DNA from: Neopestalotiopsis rosae
Lineage: Eukaryota > Ascomycota > Sordariomycetes > Amphisphaeriales > Sporocadaceae
Length of the DNA: 64,000 bases
Reading direction: 5' to 3'
Assembly (NCBI GenBank): GCA_023078685.1
Contig: JALGAS010000008.1
Coordinates: 2,914,001-2,978,000 of the forward strand
Position numbers and translations under genes: made by a program. Under the pieces are notes generated by a model. That model was not told the origin of the DNA and searched no databases. It saw nothing but the letters and a program-made list of their open reading frames with translations. How positions within the stretch are numbered: the first letter of the stretch is position 1; each line of letters begins with the position of its first letter. This document shows positions 1 to 11,798 of the stretch, piece by piece.

Positions 1-628
1 TAATATTGCACATTTCTTAGACCAGGATGAACAGTAGGTAGTAACAATTCAATGCTTCAACTTATCAGTGCTATAATGCATTTGTGAGCTCACGATACCC
101 TGGGAAAATATGATGCATTTTAGGGCGGGCACCACTGGAATACGAATAATGTCGAGCTTGCAAGGTAGCCCACGTGTGGATGGTGGCAGTGTCACCAAAT
201 ACCGTCCCCTAAAAGACTGTCAAAGTGGGTGTGCCTGGCCTAATGTAGGGTGGCGGTGCTGCCGCGACTCTCCAGCGCTTCTTGGCAGGAGATCAGCGCA
301 CTGCTAGGTGCTAAGATAGATGCTGCCGCAGTGTGAAACCCGACAGGTGATTTGAAACACTTTCCCTTCCATCTTTCAACCACCGACGACCTCGAAGAGA
401 AGGAATCAATCTAAATTGCTCGGGCGAGATAATTTCGGATAACCAAAAGAACAACCAAGAGGTGGAAAAAAGACAAACGTGACCCCCGATCGAGGATGAG
501 CTACGACCTCAACAATCGCTTCTAAATATAAATCCACGCCATTCGCTCGCCCACGCTCTTCGTTTCCACTCACCCTCGTCCGTCCACTGACTGCCCCTCG
601 GGGCGGTCGCATTCTTACAACATTCGAG
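1..628. other. Upstream region of the Mid1 gene
   Basis: No open frame here has coding character. The last 250 bases are pyrimidine-rich, as is common in fungal leaders, and run into the Mid1 start codon at 629. I see no repeat or RNA gene. Confidence 0.5.
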
Positions 629-2639
629 ATGCAGCTCAGTCCTCTGCAATCGCGCTTGGCTGCGTCATTAGCAGCATCGTTCCTCTTGCTTGTCGTCTAC
701 CTCTTCCTCTTCTCGCCGCAATTCGCCCTCGCCGCGGAGATCCTGTCTGAGCATGGCGGCGCAGGCGGCGATGCATTCGATGCGTGGGCGCTGGCCGAGG
801 ATATGGAGCAGCAGGACACCGCAGAGACGCTTGACCTGAGAAGCGACATGTACGAGCCAGACTTTCCGCTATTCGATCGGAGTGTCATTGGGCGCGCGCC
901 CTCGGGAGTTACGAGTTTAACGAATAACGTCAAAAGCAACCAGAACCTCGACCAAGGGTCGTCGATAAGATTTGTGGTTGAGGTCGCTACGCTCTCTGGC
1001 AGAGAAGTAGACAGCTCAGAAGCATTCGAGCTACGGAGGAGGCAGGAAGACTCGCACGACACGGACAGATTTGTGGCAGAGGATGAGCAGAATGCTACCG
1101 ATCTGTCGGAAGTTGAACGGCGAGCGACGCCTACCAAGACTCTCTGGATATCTGCAAACACATGCATGCAGCCCGACAGGCCTGTGGCTAACCAGACATT
1201 CATGGATCCTCCGCAACTTACGTTGTACGTTTCAACGTCGAGCGACAATGACGCACCTGGACCGGCCGCGCCCCCTGACAATCAAAAGGTGCTTGTATTC
1301 GACGAGGGTGCCGTCATGTACAATGTGACTTTTACGGAAGACGTCTACTTCACCATCACCGCGCCAAATGTATCAGACTGGTTCACCTCGTCTCTCTACA
1401 ATGTGGATGTCGCAGCTTCAGTCGATCAGTCTTACCATTCCTACGATAGCGACACGGAGCCCGACTTGGTGTGGGTTGACAGCGATGCAGGCGCTGCCCT
1501 GCTCAGAACCGGAAATCTGACCAATAGCTCCGATACAACACTCTCCACGGCGCCATACACAATGTTTGCCTATCCACAAAATGATGCGACAGTAAAGGGC
1601 GTGATGAAGTCGTACTGCGGTCTCAAGGAGTACGCCCAGATTGGAGGCAGCCAGGCAACGACTGCCTTGATGTCGACGGGCTTGACCACGAGAGGCCAGG
1701 GTAATCTTACCAAGCAGGAGTTCTTCATTACCGGACTGAACAAGAGCTCCATATATGAAGCTATATTGGTTCAGGAGCCAGGTGTCGCGGCACCTGACTC
1801 ATTGAGCAAGAGAGATGATACTGTTGCTGGAGGCGGTGGTGTCGTCTTTCGTCAGACGGAATTCGATACCAAGTCAAGTAAGTGCTCAGAGGCAACCACA
1901 ACATGGACATTTTGAGCAAATTTTCTAACCATTTTGAACAGGCAGCACGTGTCAGGTGATCTCCAACCTCACTTTTTGCGACCAAACAGCGTACTCTGTC
2001 CCGAGCAGTTCAAAATACAGTAACAAAGTCGACGAACTCAAGGAGTTCTACGACAGCTATGCGTCAGAGATGTACGAAAATTTCGAAAAGGCCTTGGCTC
2101 AAATCCAGTGTGATGCAGACAACACTTCAAAGTACTCGCTAGCCAAGACCTGTGATGACTGCCGAGATGCGTACAAGAACTGGGTCTGCTCTGTTTCAAT
2201 CCCAAGATGCGAAGACTTTTCAAAGACGGATGATTTCCTTCAGATGCGTAACATTATGGCTACAAACTCGGACGGCAGCACTCCCGTGGACCCCTTTTTG
2301 AAGCAAATATACGGCAACGCCGTTGCTTACAACTCTTCCCGATTGACAAGAATCGACGACGAAATTGCACCCGGCCCCTACAAGGAGGTATTGCCCTGCG
2401 AAGACCTTTGCTATACGCTTGTACAGAGCTGTCCAGCCGCGCTTGGCTTTGGGTGTCCGACACCAGGAATGATGGGCTTCAACACAAGTTATGGCCGGAG
2501 AGAAATCAATACCTCTTCCAGCGCCGTCACTTGCAACTTTCCGGGATCAGCTCATTACGTGTCGGCGGCACAAATATCCGTGACGCTGTCATCAGCTGTA
2601 TTATTCGGATGTGTCGGTTTGGCAATGCTATGGCTATAG
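629..2639 (+). CDS. MID1: Mid1-type stretch-activated Ca2+ channel regulatory subunit
   Basis: This is the regulatory subunit of the high-affinity calcium influx system of the plasma membrane, which partners the pore subunit Cch1. Two exons, 629..1877 and 1942..2639, are joined in phase 1 by a 64-bp intron (GTAAGT donor, AACAG acceptor), giving 648 residues. Residues 1-35 form a hydrophobic signal sequence. The middle is rich in N-glycosylation sequons (NQTF, NVTF, NVSD, NLTN and others). The second exon encodes the cysteine-rich C-terminal half typical of the family (CDDC, PCEDLC, SCPAALGFGC), and the last 25 residues are hydrophobic. The length is somewhat above yeast Mid1 (548 residues) and normal for filamentous fungi as I know the family. 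The assignment is from recognised family pattern; function is by family. Confidence 0.9.
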
Positions 2640-3421
2640 TCAGCCATTTGAAATTGCTGCTATTATTCTTGAAGCAATCCCCAACCCGTTATCATCCTTT
2701 GTCACATTCACGGTATAATTCTCAACCGGTGTTGGGAGAGTGCAGCATCACATTTTGGGAAGGGAAACGAGGTTAATGTCAGAGCTGGCGTTGGGCGTTT
2801 TACGAGTTGTTAAGTCATTGGGATGCTGAAAAATTTCTCTGATACAAAACAGAGAATACGGCTATAGACTCGAGCTAGAATTTTTTCTCATGAGAACGGC
2901 CTGCTCGGCAGAGACGTTTGATATTGCTTATATACCACTTTTTCTTTTCTGTTTGCAAGCAGCAAGACTATATTTCGAGTTGTTAATGACCTTCAAGTCC
3001 CTCCACGTGAAAGGTTGCCCATATATCGTCGCGGGTCGCGTCCTTGCGCTGGTTTTATGAATGTGACGCTTTTTCTTTGCAACGTAGGATGGATGTGTTC
3101 CCTTTTGGCGCAACTCTAGTCATTGGACGTCGACATCTCGTCATTGGGCGCCCTCTCTTTCACCATCATCTCTTTTCCCTCCACGAAGCCATCCCCAGCA
3201 CCCATCCTACGGCTAAGAGCGCTCGTTATATATGGCTTCAAATCGGAGCCAACGCGAATCTTTTTCGCAAGACATGTACCATCGAGTTCGCTTTGATGGA
3301 TGCCTTGGCTGAGTACGACTTGGAGAGAGGCGGCTTTTTTATCGTGTTCTTGAAGCGACGTCGTTTCTTTACTTTGCCTCGTTCAAGGGAGCATACGTTG
3401 CTATTTGTCGGCTCTTTTATA
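2640..3421. other. Intergenic region, convergent 3' ends
   Basis: This lies between the ends of the Mid1 gene and the minus-strand mitochondrial protein gene. I see only short chance frames, and nothing repeated or structured. Confidence 0.5.
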
Positions 3422-3840
3422 TCATTTCTTTGCCTTCGCAACTTTGGCTTGTTCGAGTGATTCTATCCTCTTCTCCAGATCCGCAATAGTGGCTGTAAGT
3501 TGGGCACACAAAAAAGTCAGTTTCAAAGTTTTTGTTTGACTTGGTAACGGAGGGAAATGCGAGCAAGAAGCATTTTACCTGCAGCATCGGCCCTAATCTC
3601 ATCTGTCTCCAGCCTGGTCCAGCTGTAGTAGACGAGCTGGTACGTGAAGATGGCCATGAGCGCGACCTTGAAGATGGGCCGGCTAAAGGTCTGGTAGAAG
3701 CTCTGCCGCTGCTGCGAAGGGCGAAGCTTGGCTGCTGCTTCTTCCGACGGTGATGATGAGTACAGACGGCGAGGAGAGCAGCTTGGGCGGCCCGCCGGTC
3801 TGTTGGCTCGGAGCACAGCGCGCAGCACTGATTGTCTCAT
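3422..3840 (-). CDS. Small mitochondrial inner-membrane protein with C-terminal coiled coil (Ina17-like?)
   Basis: Two exons, 3840..3579 and 3492..3422, with an 86-bp intron (GTAAAA donor, TTACAG acceptor) give a 110-residue protein. Residues 1-35 are Arg/Ser-rich without acids and look like a mitochondrial presequence (RRLYSSS). One membrane segment lies at about 56-74 (IFKVALMAIFTYQLVYYSW). A short coiled coil follows at about 78-104 (TIADLEKRIESLEQAKVA). This layout matches the inner-membrane assembly factor Ina17 of ATP synthase biogenesis, but the protein is shorter than yeast Ina17 and the match is by architecture only. The frame is open upstream to 4020, but the start at 3840 is preferred because it places the presequence first. 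Confidence 0.7.
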
Positions 3841-4740
3841 GATGTCTGCTATCGGGAAACCGTGAACTTTGCAACCGTCGTCCTCGTTCAGATATGTGTA
3901 CTCTGTTTGTTGTGTATATAGATTAGAGCTTCTCGAACATGGAACAACTGAGCTTCCTCTGTTTCTCTGGGGCGCAATTGGTCCGAGAGCTAAGGTCGCG
4001 CTTCCTTGTGGCTGGTGCAATTAAAGCTTCGGGCTCCCTGTGGAGGAACACAACCGACATGGAAGGGAAGGACAGCGATCGGCGGCTCGGTAAGCCTACC
4101 CGCGAGCGACTCCCAGTCCAACGGTATGGACCATGGACAAAAGAAAAAAGCGGACAGCTGGACCACTGACCAACCCCTGTCTTGAACCCCAAATTCCGCT
4201 ACCCTGCCTGGCGCTAGGTACATTTGATCTGTAGTTAGCGGTGGGCGTTAGAGTGCTACCGTGTAATTGCCCAGCCCAACCCAGCGGCCAAGTCTCCAAA
4301 AGACCCCTTTGGGGGGCTTTCCAAATGTGGCCATATTCGCGTCCGGGACAGATTTCAACTATTCCCTCCAAAAGTCTACGTATGCGAAAAGCTATTATAC
4401 GAACCTCATTGCGCAATCCTTCTTTTATTCCCCTTCCTTCTGTGACTCTTACACTATAGTGCACCTGAAAATCTGTCCACTACCTTTTTTATCCAATTCG
4501 AAAACTTGCGAAGCCATTCGAAGATCGCAAGAGACAGCATATAAGTCACCAGCGTTTTGCGACTAACCGCCGGAATCCCCCTCTTGAAGCTCTCCCTGCC
4601 GCAATTCGATCTCGCAACAACAACAACTTTGTAGATTTACACCACAAATCTTTCGAATCGGAACTGTTGTCTTTTTTCTGCAGCTCTTGCACATATATAA
4701 ACAACTCTTCTTCCACCCCCAGACATATACCGATTTCACA
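3841..4740. other. Divergent promoter region
   Basis: This is the region shared by the minus-strand mitochondrial gene and the plus-strand Ysy6 gene. A TATATAA stretch at 4694-4700 lies 41 bases before the Ysy6 start and may fall in the leader. I see no gene. Confidence 0.45.
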
Positions 4741-5137
4741 ATGGTGAGTCTCTCTCTCTCTAGTCTCCAACACACAGAACACTTCCGACTACAACGGCAA
4801 AGAAAGCGGTTTACTGACCAAACCCCCCGACTACAGGCCCAGACACCCCAGCAGAGACGCGCGAACGCAAAGTTCGTCAAGGACCAGGACGCCCGCCGTG
4901 GCAAGTCCGATGCCGACAGGCAGGCGCGAGCCAAGGAGGTGCAAAAGTCGCCCATTTCGCCCATCTGGCTCAGTGAGTTTTGGCTCTCCGCCCTTTCTTG
5001 CCCCAACTAGGGGAATTTGTTTGCCTTCCAAAGATGACACCTTGCTAACGGTTTGCCCTTTCATTTCAGTCCTCCTCGGTTTCGTGGTCTTTGGCGGCAT
5101 CTTCTTCGAGGTCCTGCAGCGCATCTTCTGGCGATAA
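4741..5137 (+). CDS. YSY6: Ysy6/RAMP4/SERP1-type stress-associated ER protein
   Basis: This is a tail-anchored ER membrane protein associated with the Sec61 translocon. Three exons: 4741..4743 (the ATG alone), 4837..4972 and 5070..5137, giving 68 residues. The introns of 93 and 97 bp have GTGAGT donors and TACAG/TTCAG acceptors, and the phases agree. The N-terminal half is basic and hydrophilic (QTPQQRRANAKF, then KSDADRQARAKE). A single membrane segment covers residues 44-60 (IWLILLGFVVFGGIFFEV), followed by the short basic tail QRIFWR. Size and pattern match the RAMP4 family (about 65 residues). The start-codon-only first exon is unusual; no other in-frame ATG precedes the conserved AQTPQQRR stretch. 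Confidence 0.92.
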
Positions 5138-5768
5138 AGGGGGTCAAGGAGTAGGGAACGACGATCGATTCGAGAACGGCATAGTGGTTGCATCTACAGG
5201 AATGGCATGGTAATTGCGTCTGTGGAATGGGCAGCATTGAATCACCAAAAAAGGGGTGGATGAAAGCTATACGGAGCACAAAGACAAAAAAAAAACCCCC
5301 GGGCTTGCGCCAGAAAGACGCTGGGAGAGATGAGAGAAGGTCATCTTCCAGTCGAGCAACGTGGCGCCACAGCATTTATGCCTTGGCTCGTGAGCATCTT
5401 TTTTCCTTTTGCTTGTAAAAGAAATCCCCAAACAGCATCATGATGTCGGGCATCGTGGGGGATATTCAGGTTTGAGCAACACAGCTCTCAGTCATTGCAA
5501 TAACAAATTTCTTTTTCAGTTCACAAACCGGCGCAAGTTTGGTTACCATAGGGGATGCGGTCCATTTCAAATGTATATATTTCTTCGTGGTTTTAAAACA
5601 AAAAACGTGTAAGAGCAAGAAAGCAGTTTGCTGGTATCTCGACTTTTGTTTTTTCCGATGCGCCATCCATGAACTCCAGAGTTCCATGAGAACCATGCCA
5701 TTGCAATAACCTTGGTTGTAGTGGTTTTACGATTGCTTCTTTCGCATTTCACTCGTCCCTATTTTTCC
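5138..5768. other. Intergenic region, convergent 3' ends
   Basis: This lies between the Ysy6 stop and the stop of the SMAP-domain gene. It has a few A and T runs (for example at 5285-5297) but no gene. Confidence 0.5.
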
Positions 5769-6695
5769 TCAAGCGCCGAGGCCTCTCTTGCCACCAATGT
5801 CCTTGCGGTTCATGCCGGCCGCGTATTGTCGCTCCAGCGCGTCCTGCATGTGGTTGATGTCCTGCCTCGACGAGCCGTACGCCGTCGTCGAGCCTCCGGC
5901 GCCGCCATCTGCGTTTCCGGCCTTCTTGGCGCCCAGCAGTCTCATAAACTTGTCCTGGCGTGCGCTGCCGCCGCCCAGAGCTGCCACGTTCCAAGCTGCC
6001 ACATCTCGCGTAGATGACGAGGGTGCTTGCTGTTGCGTGCTCGTTGTTGTTGCTGCTGCCTGTGCGTTTTCGCCGTCATCATTATCGTCCGACTTTTTCG
6101 ACTTCTTGCTCTTCTTGGACTTCTTCTCCGTAGCGTCGTCGATATTCTTGGTCTCCTCGTCGGCGTTATCCTTGCGATCCCGCTTGCGCTTCTTTTCAGC
6201 CTTCTTGTCAGATACGGCAGCAGCGGCCTCCTCTCCGTCGTCGGCTCCCTGGTCCTCGCCAGCAGCGCTCTCCGACTTTGACTTTTTGGACTTTTTGCTC
6301 TTCTTCTCCTTCTTCTTCTCTTCCCTGGCCTCTTCGGTCACAGTAGGTTCTTCTTCGGTGGTCTCGGCGGCAGCTTTCTTGCTCTTCTTTGACTTCTTCT
6401 TGTCCTTTTTGCTGCTCGACTTTTTGCTGTCCTCCTCGGCGTCACTTTCTTGGGCTCCTTCGGTCATATCCACATCATTCTATAGCTCAAAAACGTTAAT
6501 AACTCCACAAAAAGTCTAAACCTTGTTTGCTTCTTCGGGTGAATGTTGGCAGCTTACGTCTTTTGCCGCCTCCAGAGCTGCCAGTTCGGACCTGACCAGC
6601 TCGGCTTCCTTCATCAGTTCGCGAGCTTGCGACTCGAGCTGCTCGGCGCGATCGCGCAACTTCCTGATGCGCTTTTCCTCCTTGTCGGCACCCAT
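5769..6695 (-). CDS. Lysine-rich nuclear-type protein with C-terminal SMAP domain
   Basis: Two exons, 6695..6558 and 6479..5769, are joined in phase 0 by a 78-bp intron (GTAAGC donor, CTATAG acceptor), giving 282 residues. Residues 5-45 form a charged coiled coil (KRIRKLRDRAEQLESQAREL). A long low-complexity block of repeated SKKSKKSKK and acidic runs follows, resembling nuclear or nucleolar localisation tracts. The last 65 residues match the small acidic protein-like (SMAP) domain: a DKFMRLLGAKK core, then DINHMQDALERQYAAGMNRK and the terminal GLGA. In fungi this domain is found in poorly characterised, probably nuclear proteins. The function is unknown; the domain call is from pattern recognition. 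Confidence 0.85.
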
Positions 6696-7328
6696 TGTTT
6701 TTTGGCAACTGTCAGTGGCTACTTGGTAGAACTTTCCGGCTGTCAATTGATTTGGCAAGAAGTACTGAGTATTGAAACCCGATCTTCGATGTGGGGAGAC
6801 GGGAGGTTTTTCCCTGTCGCGAACTTTCCCAAAGAGCTTCAATCCTATAATTCGCGGCAGAATTTGGGGAAATTTTGGCGGTGACCGAAACGAGCCAAGC
6901 GCCCGCCGATGCCAAGACATTTGGAGTAGCTCCCCCACCAAAGCATTGCATCAGTATAGGCAGTATACACAATATGCCATTTGGAGACCTGTGGATATCC
7001 ACAGTGACCACGCAGTCATTAATCTTTCTTTGCGTTTATTACATACGGTTTACTGTTTGCCGTGCTTGGAGCTCCAAAGGTCATTCACCATGTCAAGGAC
7101 GGCTCATTTTGAGTGTCCTTGCCTACTCAGCTTTACTCATCTGAAGCTTGTCGAGGTTGGTTCCTCTCTAGAGTTCTCATTATATTTGCCATATTTTGAA
7201 ACCTGAGCTATCCATCCGTCCAGTTGTTTTCTTCTTCAGTGCTGGAGCTAGCCGATGCAGCATAAAAAATATCTATTCAACCTATGAGAATCGAACCTGT
7301 AATCTGGCAGAGCAATTATGATCGACAT
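6696..7328. other. Intergenic region
   Basis: This is promoter side of the SMAP gene and 3' side of the receptor gene. Around 7287-7300 on the minus strand is a tRNA B-box-like GGTTCGATTC, but its T-arm does not pair and there is no A box. I see no gene. Confidence 0.5.
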
Positions 7329-8658
7329 CTATGATAATTCCTTGACATGCGAAGTCACATTCCATTCGTGGCTTACCATGATGTTATCTTCGGACCCGGA
7401 AGTTGGGCGAATGCCGTCAGTTGCGTTGAAGCCCTTATCGTGAACAACATCAGCGCGGTGCTCAGGACCGTTCGGCCTCAGCTCAAGTTCCAAGGAATCG
7501 TCGTCCATGCGCTCGAACACGTTCCTGGCTCTTCTGCCTGATATAGTAGGACGGCTGCCTCTCCATGATGTTGCCTGGAACTCTGCAGTGCCGCTCTTTG
7601 AATACGTCCCGCGGCCCAGCAGCGGTCGCAAAAGAGGGATGCACGATAGCGAGACCGCCACACTGCATTCCAGAGCGCTAAACACTCTGGCCCATACCTC
7701 GCTATAGGTGATGTCGGCCTGGTCGACATTGATGATGGCTACCAATCGTGCACAGCCAATGGCGGTGGTACTTGAAGTCATGGCAAAGTCAACACCACGC
7801 TGGGCTGGAGAAGTTAGGGAGACGTAAAACTCACAAGACACCTAATGCAAAAACAGCAATAGTGACGCATTTCTTGTAGAGCGCCATTTGCACCTTGCAC
7901 AGGGACGGTATCGGGAGCAATAGAATGATGACATCGGTGATAATGTTGACGATGGCGGTGCTCTTCCAACTCGCGGTTGTATCACCACACTTTCCACCCG
8001 TCACCGCAGTATCCCAGTTGAAGGCGATTGGCTGACAGAGAAACAAGGTGACGAAAAGGGTGGCCAGTGCCCACAAGGCAACAATAATTTGTGTCAATAT
8101 GCATGCGACTAGCATTTTCGTGGACGGGAAGATTGCTCGATATAGTTCGAGTATTGATAGCTTCGTCAAGGTGATAGTCACAGTGTATAACAACTGTAAA
8201 GCGAAGAGAATCTATTTTGTAAGAGAGTCAGACAGATGTCCTTGAGGTTGATGTATAGATCATCCATACCTTCAAGAACTGTTCCACTGTTTGGGTACCC
8301 ATAACTGAAATGACTTCTTGGACGTGGTAGCTACTACCAGTGGTGTAGACAGCTAGGCTGGTCAACCGACAGCTACACAAATAAAATTATCCAGTATCAC
8401 ACGTACAGGCAATCAAAAGACCTTGATACGCAACGGTACAAAACTGAGTTGGTTAGCCAAATGTACAAACTGCTCCTGGAGGGCATTGGCTATTACACAG
8501 GCTGGAATGATCATGTAGTCGCTGGATATGAGTGACCGATACGACATGCGGCGTGCTATCAGCCTCAAAGCTACGAGGATTGCAGGCACAAAGAGGGACA
8601 CAATCGATATTGCAATAATAACTTGTTGTTTATGCCCGATAGGCATGGATGCCGCCAT
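7329..8658 (-). CDS. PTH11-type / fungal rhodopsin-like seven-helix membrane receptor
   Basis: This is a plasma-membrane 7TM protein of the large Pezizomycotina family that includes Magnaporthe Pth11, presumed receptors for surface or nutrient cues. Five exons, 8658..8497, 8443..8407, 8352..8270, 8193..7835 and 7770..7329, give 360 residues with matching phases. The introns are 53, 54, 76 and 64 bp. Recognisable landmarks are helix 1 followed by RLIARRM, then SSDYMIIPA at helix 2, LTKLSILELYRAIFPS at helix 3, and CQPIAFNWD with a nearby CGDT. ITDVIILLLPIPSLCKVQM follows, then CARLVAI, and LECSVAVSLSCIPLLRPLL at the last helix. A hydrophilic tail of about 80 residues follows. The 37-nt second exon was placed from splice signals and the continuity of helix 2, so its ends are the least certain part. 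The gene is divergent from the P450. Confidence 0.85.
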
Positions 8659-9898
8659 TGCGCTTGGGTAATGGCGTGTCGAAAACGCCGTTGCTGCTGT
8701 GAATTCGATATCACTTCTGGTTTCTGGTCGCTCAGAAGCTGACAATTCATGTTATTTCGATCAATTTCTCAAGATTGATGGCATCAAAGACTTATAGATT
8801 TTGGAAGTGCGAGTCACATCGATATGATTGTGTCCAATTCTACCAACCTTTGTTGTGACAATGATCCAGTTTTCCCATCATGCCAGCAAACATCCGGGGT
8901 CTTGTACCAGGGTATATGTATGGTACTTGATAAAGGGCGAGTATTCAAGTAAATGCAAGCGTACCAAAGAAGCCCAAATATTACTTGGCTCAGTAATGTG
9001 ATAAGAAATAGAACCGTCCCTAAATCTTTATTGTAGTCGCCCGGACATTGATTATTCCATTCCATATGAAACAGCCAAAATTCGAGATATAGGAAAAGAT
9101 CATATGCCGAACAGACTATATCTCAAGCCACGAAAGTGTCCGTTTCTCGTATCTTCATTTCATACGTGCAAATATAACCATTTCAAGGGTTTCCAAGGGA
9201 TGACCTAGAGGTCAAAGTACGAAAATGCAAACATTCGAGTATCGAATCAAAAGCCATACGACTGGTCTGGTTCATGCCTTTTCCCGCACATAACAGTAAA
9301 CATACATGATAGCTCCACTCTTCAAGGGATATTCACGAGCAGGCTCGAGCATCCGAAGCACAACGGTTCCAGTAACCACGTGGAATGAACCAGATCGATC
9401 GGCTTGCTTGAGGATATGTGTAGACAATCCGCCGACATTCATGCTTGTCTCGAGTTCTCATGCCTGCATCGTAAGGCCATGCAGCAGAGATATGTATAAG
9501 GCAGTATTTTGCGGACAGCCACGTCGATACGGTGGCCCGATTTGTCGAGACCCCGATTCGGCTGGGCACTGTATTGCACCACAGTTGCCCCCATCAAACC
9601 CCCGGTCGTAATATGGGTTTACTCCACCTCTTGCTTAATATTTGCTTCTCGGATGCATCCCGTTCAATCTGGGACCCTTGAATGTGCATAGAATGCAGAG
9701 ACGAGTGGAGATGTTGATAATACCTAGGTATCTCCCAGATCAAGTAAAGCTCTTGAATCCCCAGGCGAATAAAATCAGAAGATTGCCAAACAAACAACTC
9801 TCCTTGACCCTTGAAGTTTTCCGACGTTTAGAGAACCAACATTTATTTGCTTGTTACTCTGTACAGCCACGAGCACCTCTCGTTCCCAGAGAGGCACG
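8659..9898. other. Divergent promoter region of receptor and P450
   Basis: About 1.24 kb separates the two start codons. It contains one ATG-started minus-strand frame with a hydrophobic stretch (listed separately) and otherwise only short chance frames. Confidence 0.45.
8814..9065 (-). CDS. Possible small membrane ORF of unknown function
   Basis: An ATG-started frame of 83 residues has one convincing hydrophobic helix at about residues 16-40 (LGTVLFLITLLSQVIFGLLW) and a hydrophilic C-terminal half. It lies between the divergent receptor and P450 genes on the receptor strand. I do not recognise the family. It could be one exon of a larger or degraded membrane-protein gene, or chance. There is no splice structure I would defend. 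Confidence 0.25.
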   Translation of the reverse strand: MEWNNQCPGDYNKDLGTVLFLITLLSQVIFGLLWYACIYLNTRPLSSTIHIPWYKTPDVCWHDGKTGSLSQQRLVELDTIISM

Positions 9899-11798
9899 AT
9901 GTTCGAGTTGGACAAGCCCGCAAGGGTTTCTGGTCTGATATATCCACAATCTATCGCAGTGTGTGCGTTAGTTGGCCTCTTCTCGATTTTGCTATGGCGT
10001 CTATTCTTGGCCCCGATATCTGATATCCCGGGCCCTAAATGGGCATCTCTCACTCGTTTATGGCACATGTATCAAATATGGACAGGTCACCAGAATCTCA
10101 CCATTCTAGAGCTTCATGAGAAGCATGGTGAGTACGAATTCGCCTCCGCTTCAGGCATACCTGCTCACGCATGCCTTATCAGGCCAGTTTGTTCGCATTG
10201 CGCCGAACGAAGTCAGCACGACGCATCCCGAGGTCATCAAGAAGTTGATACTCACTCCTCAACTCAAGGTATTTGGCATTATGGAACCCTCTTTTAAAGT
10301 GGAATACTAATATATATTTTTAGGGTCACTGGTATAAGATGATGGTAAGCACAGTCATCAAATGGTCAAGCTTGTCACTAATTTATAGTTGATATAGAGA
10401 TTCCCGGACTGGAGGTAAGCTACCAACTCGCTGTTTATAGCCTGCGAGCATCATAATTCTAAACGGATATGTAGATTTCGAACAGCAATGTCGGTCCTAG
10501 AACCCAAAGGCAAGATTGAGCTGTCCAAGCAACTGGCGTCCGCATATGCGATGAGCAACGTCATCAAGAATGAGGAGCAGATCAGCGCCCTCATCGAGCG
10601 CCTGATGCAATGGCTAGACAAGTTCTCCGAGAGCCACGAGCCCATGGACCTGGCGCAATTCTTCACCTTTACCGCCTTTGACGTGGTGGGAGAGGTCGTC
10701 TTCTCCAAGCCCTTTGGCTTTCTCGAGCAGGGCGCCGACATTGACGACTGCATCTCCCAGACGCTCCAGTTTGAGAGCTACGTCTCCATCGCCGCCTTCG
10801 CCCAGTGGCTGCACAACCTCCTCGTGGGCAACCCGCTCGTCACCTGGCTCGATATCATGCCGACCAACTACCTGGCCAAGACGTCCAACGCGGCCCTCGA
10901 GGCGCGCAAGAGCAACCAGGACGCCCGCTTCGACTTTGTGGCCCACTGGCTCAAGTCCCACGAGCAGAACCCTGATAAGCTCTCTTACCGCGATCTTCAG
11001 TCTGCCGTCATGGCCAACGTGGGGTGAGTATACCGTTGAATCCCCGCATAAACTTGTGCATCCGGCTCTCCTCTCACTTGCTGACCAAGTTTGACATAGC
11101 GCCGGCTCAGACACGGTCTCCTGCGCCCTGCAGTCCACCGTCTACCACATGATCCGGCACCCAAACGCCTGGCAGCGCGCGCGCGCCGAGATTGACGAGG
11201 CCCGCGCCCAAAACGGCATCTGCGGCGACCGCGTCGTCACCTACGCCGACGCCCAGCGGCTGCCCTACCTGCAGGCGTGCTTCAAGGAGGCCCTGCGCAT
11301 CTTTGCCCCCGTGGCCATGGGCACGCCGCGCGTGGTCCCCCGCGAAGGCGTCACCCTCGGCGGCCGCTTCTTCCCCGCCGGGACCACCGTCTCGCTCAAT
11401 TCGTTTAGCATGAACCTGTCGACCGAGGTCTGGGGACCCGATGCTCGCGAGTTTAGGCCGGAGCGGTGGATGGTGGAGGATAGCGCGGCGCTCGACAAGA
11501 ACTTTTTACCGGTACGTTTTCTTTCTTTTTGCTCTTGTCCTTTCTACTCTCCTCTCTCTCCTTGATGGGGAAAGATTGCAAGCTTTATTTTTTGACTCTT
11601 TGCTAGTTTTCGGGCGGCATTGGAGCATGTGTCGGACAGCACCTGGCCAAGATTGAGATTTTCAAGATACTTGCCACCATGATCCGGGACTACGACATTG
11701 TTCAGGTGCAGCCAGAGCGAGAATGGAAGTATCGTGCATATTTCACAGTGGTCCCTGGCGACTGGCCCGTGTATGTCACGAAGAGATCTTCTGCTTGA
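9899..11798 (+). CDS. Microsomal cytochrome P450 monooxygenase
   Basis: Seven exons, 9899..10127, 10183..10268, 10324..10344, 10398..10414, 10475..11023, 11100..11511 and 11607..11798, give 501 residues with every phase consistent. A membrane anchor lies at about residues 16-38, followed by the proline hinge DIPGPKW. The family landmarks are WYKMM-RFPDWR near the C helix, the I-helix oxygen-activation motif AGSDT at 302-306, the K-helix ExxR at 364-367 (KEALRIF), FRPERW at 419-424, and the heme loop at 439-448 with Cys446. The heme loop reads FSGGIGACVG; the usual Arg two before the Cys (FxxGxRxCxG) is Gly here. The substrate cannot be told from sequence. Many fungal relatives act in secondary or detoxification metabolism. 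Divergent from the PTH11-like gene. Confidence 0.93.

Noticed and set aside
3841..4020. Upstream extension of the mitochondrial protein frame
   Set aside because: It would bury the clear presequence and adds residues with no pattern.
7281..7335. tRNA-like B box (GGTTCGATTC, minus strand)
   Set aside because: The T-stem does not pair and no A box or acceptor stem is present.
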